In this document: positions 1 through 5,207 of the stretch, in pieces | Numbering within the stretch: the first letter of the stretch is position 1 | Layout: each line of letters opens with the position of its first letter | Origin: Acidobacteriota bacterium | GTDB taxonomy: Bacteria > Acidobacteriota > Vicinamibacteria > Vicinamibacterales > 2-12-FULL-66-21 | Direction: 5' to 3' | Length of the DNA stretch: 5,207 bases | Assembly: GCA_013694635.1 (NCBI GenBank) | Contig: JACDCA010000541.1 | Coordinates: 1 to 5,207, forward strand | Made by a program: the position numbers and the translations under genes | Notes under the pieces: generated by a model | Seen by the model: only the letters and a program-made list of their open reading frames with translations | What the model was told of the DNA's origin: nothing | The model's database searches: none

Positions 1-1
1 G

Positions 2-1309
2 GTTCCCGCGGCGACCGCGCGGGCAGCCCCCTCGATTGCGGCTCTCACGCCTCGTTCGTCCGATTCCGGCGCTGCGCGCGCCGACGAGGGGTTCTGGGTC
101 GCGGTTCTGCCGTTCAAGTACAGCGGCGCCAACGCCGATCTCACGGCGCTCGCCGAGGGACTCTCCGAGGAGATCGTCACCGGGCTGTCCCGCTTCTCCT
201 ACCTGCGGGTGGTTTCGCGCAGCTCGACCCTGCGATACGTCAACCAGACCGCGGACGTGCGCACGATCGGCAAGGACATCGGCGCCCGCTACGTGATGGA
301 AGGCAGTCTCAGGCAGGCGGGGCCACAACTCCGCGTCGCGGTGCAACTCGTCGATGCCGTGACCGGCGCGCATCTCTGGGCGGAAACCTACGACCGGCGC
401 TTCCAACCCGATCAGCTCTTTGCGATGCAGGACGAGCTGATCCCGCGCATCGTCTCAACGTGTGCGGACACCTTCGGTGTGCTGGCGAGGAGTATCAGCG
501 ACGCGGTTCGCGGTAAGGAGCCTGGACAGCTCAGCCCCTATGAAGCCCTCATGCGTGGCTTCGGGTATCACCACCGCCTCACTCCTGGCGAGCACGCCGA
601 GGCGCGCGATGCACTGGAACGGGCGGTAGAGCAGGCGCCGGGCAATGCCGACTGCTGGGCGATGCTGTCATGGGTCTATTCCCATGAGTACGGCCACGGT
701 TTCAACCCCAGGCCCGGCTCCCTCGATCGCGCGCTTGTCGCTGCCCGCCGTGCCGTGGATCTTGCCCCGTCCAATCACCTCGCGCTTCAGACGCTGGGCG
801 TAGCGCTGTTCTTCCGCAAGGACATTGCCGGCTGTCTGAACGCCGCCGAACGGGCCATGGCGCTCAACCCGCTCGATGGGAGCAACGAGGCCATCTTCCT
901 GATTACCTTCGCCGGTGATTGGGATCGTGGCTGTGCGTTGATCGAACGGGCGATGGAGCTCAACCCCCATCATCCGGGCTGGTACCGGACGACGCTCGCG
1001 ATCAACGAGTACCGCAAGGCAAACTACCGCGCCGCCATAGATGAAGCCATGAAGGCCAATGTGCCTGGCATTTTCTGGACCAATGTGCTGCTTGCTGCGG
1101 GCCACGGCCAACTTGGTGAACTCGAGGCCGCGCGCAACGCTCTGAGAAACCTGCTCGCTCAGAAGCCGGACTTCGCACAATCGGCAAGGGAGACGTTTGG
1201 GAAATGGTTCGACCCGGAACTTGGCCAGCACGTGATTGAGGGGATGCGCAAGGCAGGTCTTGAAATGGAGGACCCGCGGCAAGAGCGATCGGCAGTTGAG
1301 TCCGCATGA
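2..1309 (+). CDS. TolB-N-like domain / TPR signalling protein, C-terminal part (5' end outside window)
   Basis: The frame is open from the first bases of the window to TGA at 1307-1309, giving 435 visible residues with no start in view. A GTG at 209 lies inside a conserved domain, so it is not the true start. Residues 1-30 form an Ala/Pro-rich linker. Residues 31 to about 139 match the TolB amino-terminal-like domain (COG5616 type), seen in VAVLPF, ALAEGLSEEIVTGLSRF, YVMEGSLRQ and GAHLWAETYDR. Residues from about 169 to 421 form a helical TPR-type region with repeated A-x-x-A-x-x-L-x-P units such as RRAVDLAPSN and ERAMALNP. In this family the domain pair usually follows a class III nucleotidyl cyclase, a Ser/Thr kinase or a winged-helix DNA-binding domain. 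Which one applies here cannot be seen. The inferred role is regulatory protein-protein contact or ligand sensing. The natural C-terminus is probably close to KAGLEM (about residue 423). The last dozen residues look altered, because they read through the junction with the next TPR copy in the wrong frame. Confidence 0.88.
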   Translation, partial: VPAATARAAPSIAALTPRSSDSGAARADEGFWVAVLPFKYSGANADLTALAEGLSEEIVTGLSRFSYLRVVSRSSTLRYVNQTADVRTIGKDIGARYVMEGSLRQAGPQLRVAVQLVDAVTGAHLWAETYDRRFQPDQLFAMQDELIPRIVSTCADTFGVLARSISDAVRGKEPGQLSPYEALMRGFGYHHRLTPGEHAEARDALERAVEQAPGNADCWAMLSWVYSHEYGHGFNPRPGSLDRALVAARRAVDLAPSNHLALQTLGVALFFRKDIAGCLNAAERAMALNPLDGSNEAIFLITFAGDWDRGCALIERAMELNPHHPGWYRTTLAINEYRKANYRAAIDEAMKANVPGIFWTNVLLAAGHGQLGELEAARNALRNLLAQKPDFAQSARETFGKWFDPELGQHVIEGMRKAGLEMEDPRQERSAVESA

Positions 1310-2039
1310 AGCCGCGCTGTGCGTGTTCGGTTTCCACGAACGCATGACCCCTGAAGAGCACGCCAGAGTGCGCGCGATCCTGGAGCGCGCGGTCGAACAC
1401 GCCCCTGACGACAGCGATTGCTGGGCCATGCTGGCGACCGTGTACACCGACGAGCACATGTTTGGATTCAATGCGAAGCCCGATCCGCTGGGCCGCGCGC
1501 AGGTCGCGGCGCGGCGAGCCGTCGAGTTGTCGCCGTCCAGCGCTCTGGCCAGTCAGGCGCTCGCCCAAAGCTTGTTCTTCCGGAAGGAACTGCACGCCTG
1601 CCGACCGGTTGCAGAGCGGACCATCGCGCTGAATCCCATGGACGGAGCCATCAGCGCCTTCATGGGCCTTCTGCTGGCGCTGTGTGGTGATTGGGAACGT
1701 GGCTGCGCGGCGGCGGAGGCCGCCAGGAAGCTGAACCCGCATTTCCCCGGTTGGTATTGGCTCGCGCCGCTCTTCCACGCCTATCACAAGGGTGACTACC
1801 GCGCAGCAGTCGGCTTTGCGATGAGAGTCAACATTCCTGGTTATTTCTGGGTGCCGGCGACCACCGCGGCGGCGTTCGGCCAGTTGGGGGATCTCGAAGC
1901 GGCACGGAAAGGAGTGCGGGAACTGCTGACCATTCGTCCTGACTTCGGCACCGCAGCACGCGAGGAGTTCAGCAAGTGGTTTCAACCAGACCTTGTTGAG
2001 AACTATCTCGACGGCCTGCGCAAGGCGGGACTCGACGTC
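506..2039 (+). repeat. Diverged tandem direct repeat of a TPR-coding module (two units, 762 and 768 bp)
   Basis: Unit 1 spans about 506-1267 and unit 2 about 1272-2039, with four bases (GAGG) between them. Corresponding codons are 766 bp apart in the first part and 772 bp apart after the LNP-x-DG motif. The only visible length change is therefore two codons, located before the shared GDW (914 in unit 1, 1686 in unit 2). A spacing of 766 is not a multiple of three, which is why the units sit in different frames. Identity is clear at protein level but patchy at DNA level, so the duplication itself is old. Boundaries are by eye. Confidence 0.8.
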
Positions 2040-2063
2040 GCAGCCGGCCAGCCGGATCCCTGA
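1236..2063 (+). CDS. Second TPR-region copy: truncated or frameshifted paralogue of the preceding protein's C-terminus
   Basis: This frame runs from a TTG at 1236 to TGA at 2061-2063 (275 codons). Recognisable homology begins only at 1272 (TRGKSDRQLSPHEA, matching VRGKEPGQLSPYEA upstream). From there it follows the preceding protein's TPR region to its end, with roughly half the residues identical by eye. Shared stretches include DCWAML, VAARRAV, LFFRK, LNPHHPGWY versus LNPHFPGWY, GQLG-LEAAR and LRKAGL. It has no TolB-N-like or effector domain. It overlaps the upstream gene by 74 nt in the +1 frame. No convincing start with a ribosome binding site was found; an in-frame ATG at 1344 would cut into the first helix. 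It is best read as the C-terminal half of a paralogue whose front was deleted, or as the second half of a double-TPR protein separated by a one-base frameshift. The ORF has no internal stop, so the lesion may be recent, a sequencing error, or tolerated. Whether it is expressed alone is doubtful. Confidence 0.7.
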   Translation: MRGCARQVLKWRTRGKSDRQLSPHEAALCVFGFHERMTPEEHARVRAILERAVEHAPDDSDCWAMLATVYTDEHMFGFNAKPDPLGRAQVAARRAVELSPSSALASQALAQSLFFRKELHACRPVAERTIALNPMDGAISAFMGLLLALCGDWERGCAAAEAARKLNPHFPGWYWLAPLFHAYHKGDYRAAVGFAMRVNIPGYFWVPATTAAAFGQLGDLEAARKGVRELLTIRPDFGTAAREEFSKWFQPDLVENYLDGLRKAGLDVAAGQPDP

Positions 2064-2092
2064 TCGCTAATCGCTGATCAGGGATTAGCGAT
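2056..2092. terminator. Overlapping alternative hairpins between convergent stop codons; possible bidirectional transcript end
   Basis: Two perfect 10-bp inverted repeats overlap here. ATCCCTGATC (2056-2065) pairs with GATCAGGGAT (2076-2085), with a 10-nt loop. ATCGCTAATC (2063-2072) pairs with GATTAGCGAT (2083-2092), also with a 10-nt loop. They share bases and cannot form together. The first arm contains the TPR gene's TGA (2061-2063), and the last arm overlaps the kinase gene's TAA (2085-2087 on the minus strand). No T-run follows on either strand, so this is not a classical intrinsic terminator. The position suggests a shared end structure for both transcripts, or barriers against read-through into the opposing gene. 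Confidence 0.5.
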
Positions 2093-4706
2093 TCAGCGCC
2101 GCCGTCCAGTTCAGTACGACGGCGGCGGGCTGCTCCGCCTCGCGCGCGAGCGGACTGAGCACGAGGAAGCGCTGGCCATCGGGCGTCGGACGATAGCGTC
2201 CGCGGACGATGGAGGTCGCGAAGCGCGTCTGGAGCAACGGAACGGGCGCGCCCGCGGTGAACGTCGAACCGATCTGCAACGGCACCGACATGACGCGTGA
2301 TCCGGAACGATAGAACAGCTCGCGTCCATCGCCGCGCCAGTATGGTTCGTTGCCTCCTTCGGTCGACACCTGGAACTTGTTGTGGGCTTCCGGGAACTCG
2401 TGGACGTAGATCTCATTGCGACCGGATTCGTTCGATTGGTAGGCGATGTACCTACCGTCGGGCGAGAAGGTCGCCCACATTTCATTGAACTGCGTTTTGA
2501 CGATGTTGACCGGTTTCCTGTCGCCGTCCAGGGGCAAGGCGGAGATGTCCCAGCCTCCGGCAGCCTCGCTGCGGGATGTGAAGAGGATGTACCGGCCATC
2601 GGGCGACCAGTCAGAGACGTACTTCTCGTCCTTGCTGACGAGCAGCGGCTCCGCCTCGCGCGTTCCGGACGCGTCCTTCACATGCAGATCTCCAGCACCT
2701 TTCGCTTTTGACGTATAGACGATCCGCCGCCCGTCAGGTGACCATTTCGCGACCGACTCCTCTGCCGCATCGAACGTGAAGCGCGACGAGACGCCGCGCG
2801 TCAGATCGCGGATCCACAGATCACCTCCTCCGTCCCCGACGTCGTAGACCAGACGCGTCCCGTCGGGCGACAACGAGGTGTCGCGGTAATCCGCTGAGGT
2901 ATCGATGACCGGCGTCTCCTTGCCGGCGCGGTCGACCCACACCAGGCGCGAGCCGCCCAACTCGCCTCCCCGATAGACAAGGATGCCGTTTCCCGACACC
3001 GAAAACGACGCCAGCCCCACGTCGTCGGTGCCCAGCCCCTCGCCCAACGGCACCGGCTCTCCCTGGAGGCTGTGCGACTTCACATCGAACTTCTGGGCGA
3101 CCAGCGTGCGGTCGCGGACGAAGAGCAGGTAGCCCGGCGCCGCGTACTGCACGCGCGTCGTCGTCTTGAAGAGCGGTTTCACCATCGGCGAATCGATGTT
3201 GCCGACCGCCAGCGTCATCTCGGGAGAGCTCGGGGCAACGATCGCGTAGAGGAAATGCTTGCCGTCCGGCAGGAACTCCGGCCAGCCCGTGCCCGGCGTC
3301 CCCTTCTCTTTGCCCTTCTCGAAGACCACCGGCTGCGGCACACCTCCACCGGCCGACACCCGCATCAGCGCATCGGTGGCGCGGGCGTCGAAAAGGATTA
3401 CGCCGGCCTGGCTCCAGGACCCATCGGAGCTGTTGGCGGGCGTGTCGCAGATCGTCTGAGGCGGGCCGCCAGCGATGTCGACTTTCTTCAGCTTGTCGCC
3501 GGCGACGAACGCAACGAAGCGGCTGTCAGGCGACCAGAACGGACGCTGTACGTTCTCGGTGCCTGGCATCGGCCGGGCCTCGAGCGCGTCCATCGGACGA
3601 ATCCAGATCATCCGCTTGCCATCGCTGTCGGCGGCAAAGACGATGTTGCGTCCATCCGGTGAGATCACCGGCGGGCTCGCATTCTGTACCGCGGCGGGCA
3701 TCGGAAGCGGGAAGCGGACGACCGGCGCGGGGTCTGGCGCGCGCCGGGTCCAGGCGACGGCAAATCCCACCGCCGCGAGCGCCGCGAGTCCGCACGCTCC
3801 CCAGGCGAGACGTTCCCGCGTGTGGCGGCGTCCGCTGACGATGGCAGGCAGGCCGACCTTCGATCCGCCCTGAGATACCCATTGCAGTTCGGCGGCGACG
3901 TCGCGCGCCGACTGCCAGCGGTCCTCGGGATCCTTCGCGAGGCACCGGGACACGATCCGCTCGAGGGCCGGCGGGGTAAGCGGAACGAGCTCCTCGATTG
4001 GGCGCGGCTTGGTGGCGAGAATCGCGGCCATCGCGCTCGAGGAGGTCTGCCCCTCGAACGCACGACGTCCCGTGAGTAGCTCGTAGAGCACGCAGCCGAA
4101 GGCGAAGATGTCTGTGCGCGCATCTACCTCCCGCGCTTCGATCTGTTCCGGCGCCATGTAGTGTGGCGTGCCGACGACCGTATGCGCGCCGGTGAGCGCC
4201 GCGAGCGTCGCTTGCTCGACCGCCGCCGAAACGCCGGAGGTGGACATCACGCCCGACCCCGACGCCGCCAGCTTCGCCAGGCCGAAGTCCAGTAGCTTGA
4301 TCCCCTGCTTTGTCACCAGGATGTTCGCCGGCTTCAGATCGCGGTGGACGATGCCCTTGCGGTGTGCGGCGTGGAGCGCCTCACAGATCTGGATGCCGTA
4401 GCCGATGGCCTGTTCGACCGGCATCGGTCCGGCAATCGGCTGCCCCTCGATGTACTCCATCACCAGGTAGCCGCTGCCGTCGTGCTCGCCGACGTCATGG
4501 AGCGTGCAGATGTTCGGATGGTTCAGCGAGGAGATCGCGCGGGCCTCGCGCTCGAAGCGCTCGGTGAAGGGACCTTTAAGGGTCTTGACCGCGACGTCGC
4601 GATCGAGTCGTGTATCGCGCGCGCGATACACATCGCCCATCCCTCCGGATCCAGCGGTTTCGATGATCTCGTAAGGTCCCAGGCGTGTGCCAGCAGTAAA
4701 GCTCAT
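2085..4706 (-). CDS. Membrane-anchored PknB-like Ser/Thr protein kinase with C-terminal TolB-type (PD40) beta-propeller
   Basis: The product has 873 residues. Residues about 11-275 form a Hanks-type kinase domain with its key residues intact: Gly loop GSGGMGDV (19-26), VAVK lysine K41, helix C glutamate E54, HRDLKPAN (121-128, catalytic D123), DFG (140-142), APE (185-187), DIFAFG (199-204) and R263. It should therefore be an active RD kinase phosphorylating Ser/Thr in the cytoplasm. The stretch between DFG and APE is long and rich in Ser/Thr. A hydrophobic Ala-rich segment at about 301-319 is the likely single transmembrane helix. Residues about 328-873 carry repeated propeller strands marked by SPDG-like motifs at 349, 392, 479, 613, 656, 701, 748 and 841, as in the TolB C-terminal domain; this part should face the periplasm. 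The start was chosen at 4706 because MSFTAGTRLGPYEI is the usual N-terminus of this family. The frame continues upstream to 4853, but those 49 residues resemble nothing in the family. Substrates and the sensed ligand are unknown. Confidence 0.95.
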   Translation of the reverse strand: MSFTAGTRLGPYEIIETAGSGGMGDVYRARDTRLDRDVAVKTLKGPFTERFEREARAISSLNHPNICTLHDVGEHDGSGYLVMEYIEGQPIAGPMPVEQAIGYGIQICEALHAAHRKGIVHRDLKPANILVTKQGIKLLDFGLAKLAASGSGVMSTSGVSAAVEQATLAALTGAHTVVGTPHYMAPEQIEAREVDARTDIFAFGCVLYELLTGRRAFEGQTSSSAMAAILATKPRPIEELVPLTPPALERIVSRCLAKDPEDRWQSARDVAAELQWVSQGGSKVGLPAIVSGRRHTRERLAWGACGLAALAAVGFAVAWTRRAPDPAPVVRFPLPMPAAVQNASPPVISPDGRNIVFAADSDGKRMIWIRPMDALEARPMPGTENVQRPFWSPDSRFVAFVAGDKLKKVDIAGGPPQTICDTPANSSDGSWSQAGVILFDARATDALMRVSAGGGVPQPVVFEKGKEKGTPGTGWPEFLPDGKHFLYAIVAPSSPEMTLAVGNIDSPMVKPLFKTTTRVQYAAPGYLLFVRDRTLVAQKFDVKSHSLQGEPVPLGEGLGTDDVGLASFSVSGNGILVYRGGELGGSRLVWVDRAGKETPVIDTSADYRDTSLSPDGTRLVYDVGDGGGDLWIRDLTRGVSSRFTFDAAEESVAKWSPDGRRIVYTSKAKGAGDLHVKDASGTREAEPLLVSKDEKYVSDWSPDGRYILFTSRSEAAGGWDISALPLDGDRKPVNIVKTQFNEMWATFSPDGRYIAYQSNESGRNEIYVHEFPEAHNKFQVSTEGGNEPYWRGDGRELFYRSGSRVMSVPLQIGSTFTAGAPVPLLQTRFATSIVRGRYRPTPDGQRFLVLSPLAREAEQPAAVVLNWTAALNR

Positions 4707-4840
4707 GTGTGGCGAGAGTATAACTCGCGGTGCGCCGGGCTGCGGGGTAAGCGGATCAGCGGCTGGCGAATCTGATGCCCAACCATCTCGCGCAGCAGTC
4801 CGTTCGGATGCGGCAGGTTGACGATGAGCCCTTCCGTCAC
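4703..4840 (-). CDS. Possible small ORF of 45 codons overlapping the kinase start by ATGA
   Basis: A GTG at 4840 opens a frame ending with TGA at 4705-4703, which overlaps the kinase ATG in the arrangement ATGA. The peptide contains LIVNLPHPNGLLREMVGHQ and is rich in Arg and Pro towards its end. I do not recognise it. By hand count over the first 32 codons, third positions are about 78% G or C and second positions about 34%. That pattern is expected of coding DNA in a GC-rich genome, and the frame used by the kinase's upstream extension does not show it. No ribosome binding site is evident, and a TGA four codons upstream blocks extension. It could be a small gene coupled to the kinase, a decayed gene remnant, or chance. 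Confidence 0.25.
   Translation of the reverse strand: MTEGLIVNLPHPNGLLREMVGHQIRQPLIRLPRSPAHRELYSRHT
4717..4722 (-). promoter_or_regulatory. Probable -10 box (TATACT) for a nearly leaderless kinase transcript
   Basis: Read on the minus strand, TATACT ends 10 nt before the kinase ATG (4706-4704), so transcription would start about 3-5 nt ahead of the start codon. No Shine-Dalgarno sequence lies before this ATG, which fits leaderless initiation. No good -35 hexamer is seen at the usual distance. The box sits inside a small inverted repeat, GCGAG (4712-4716) and CTCGC (4724-4728), which could be an operator but may be chance. The call rests on sequence match and position only. Confidence 0.45.
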
Positions 4841-4875
4841 TGCGGCAGGTCATCGCGAACTGCCACGGGACGATG

Positions 4876-5207
4876 CTAATGCGTCGCGCGGCGCAGGCGC
4901 GCCAGGAGATCCTGGAAATCCTTCGGCGTCGGCGCGTCGAACGTCATCGTGCGGCCGTCAGTCGGATGCTGGCAGCGCAACCGGTAGGCGTGCAGCGCCT
5001 GACGCCCGAAGTCGATCGTCCGCAGCGTATCGGGGCCGTACACGTATCGCTCCTCCCCCACCAGCGTATGCCCCCGCAGTCGCGCCTGAATCCGGATCTG
5101 GTTGCGACGGCCGGTGCGCAAGCGCACCTCGATCAGCGACGCGTCGCGAAATGATTCGACGACGCGGTACTCCGAGAGTGCTTCGGTTCCATTCGGATCG
5201 CGCGGGT
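4876..5207 (-). CDS. RluA-family 23S rRNA pseudouridine synthase, C-terminal part (5' end outside window)
   Basis: The frame enters from the right edge and ends at TAG (4878-4876), giving 109 visible residues. Family signatures are EYRVVESF, then SLIEVRLRTGRRNQIRIQ (the conserved RL-x-TGR-x-x-QIR strand and RNA-contacting region, with Asn where many members have His). LRGHTLVGEERYVYG follows, then the closing segment RQALHAYRLRCQHPTDG with TFDAP and DFQDLLARLR. RluA-type enzymes isomerise specific uridines in rRNA, or in tRNA for some members, to pseudouridine. The catalytic Asp in the HRLD motif and any S4 domain would lie outside the window, so the exact subtype (RluA, RluC or RluD like) cannot be told. 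A GTG at 5127 is internal to the domain and is not the start. It is co-directional with the kinase, 169 nt away. Confidence 0.93.
   Translation of the reverse strand, partial: PRDPNGTEALSEYRVVESFRDASLIEVRLRTGRRNQIRIQARLRGHTLVGEERYVYGPDTLRTIDFGRQALHAYRLRCQHPTDGRTMTFDAPTPKDFQDLLARLRRATH

Noticed and set aside
36..296. Plus-strand ORF of 86 codons near the left edge
   Set aside because: It is an Arg/Ser/Pro-rich shadow of the frame that carries the TolB-N-like domain.
1306..1347. ATGA overlap at the first TPR gene's stop as a start for the second TPR ORF
   Set aside because: The ATG at 1306 is in a third frame and reaches a stop after 13 codons. It does not lead into the TPR-coding frame.
668..1985. 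Two long minus-strand ORFs (668-1471 and 1002-1985) lying opposite the TPR genes
   Set aside because: They are antisense shadows. The plus-strand frames encode clear TolB-N/TPR homology, and the antisense products show no domain, only low-complexity Arg/Gly-rich text that mirrors the duplicated units.
3072..3662. Plus-strand ORF of 196 codons inside the kinase gene
   Set aside because: It lies opposite the propeller region, is Arg-rich without recognisable motifs, and is expected by chance in GC-rich DNA.
4809..4850. Direct repeat TGCGGCAGGT at 4809-4818 and 4841-4850
   Set aside because: This is one pair of 10-mers 32 bp apart in GC-rich DNA, with no symmetry and no further copies seen nearby. 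Chance is the simplest explanation.
4707..4853. Extension of the kinase to an upstream start at 4853 (49 more residues)
   Set aside because: The extension has a non-coding codon pattern (about 38% GC at third positions by hand count) and no family similarity. The ATG at 4706 gives the standard N-terminus and sits just after a -10-like box.

Overview
The window is high-GC DNA with dense coding and very short gaps. The combination of a large Ser/Thr kinase joined to a TolB-type beta-propeller with a TolB-N-like/TPR signalling protein is typical of Acidobacteriota, possibly the Vicinamibacteria group. That assignment rests on gene style only, because no rRNA or other marker gene is present.

Left part, plus strand (2-2063): a signalling gene enters from beyond the left edge. 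It carries a TolB-N-like (COG5616-type) domain followed by a TPR-type helical region, and ends at 1309. Directly after it, in the next reading frame, lies a second, diverged copy of only the TPR region (homology 1272-2039, stop at 2063). The two TPR units (506-1267 and 1272-2039) are separated by 4 nt and are one base out of frame. The second copy is therefore either the surviving C-terminal half of a collapsed tandem paralogue, or the second half of a double-TPR protein broken by a single-base frameshift.

Middle, minus strand (2085-4706): a complete 873-residue membrane-anchored protein. It has a cytoplasmic PknB-like kinase domain, one transmembrane segment, and a C-terminal propeller of repeated PD40 (SPDG) motifs. 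It converges on the TPR genes. Only 21 nt separate the two stop codons, and two mutually exclusive 10-bp hairpins span that junction.

Right part, minus strand (4876-5207): the C-terminal part of an RluA-family 23S rRNA pseudouridine synthase, whose N-terminus and catalytic Asp lie beyond the right edge. The 169-nt gap between it and the kinase holds a TATACT box placed for a nearly leaderless kinase mRNA. It also holds a 45-codon ORF with coding-like composition that overlaps the kinase start by ATGA.

Functionally the window pairs two probable signalling genes with a housekeeping rRNA-modification gene. No tRNA, rRNA, CRISPR, insertion sequence or clear phage element was seen.
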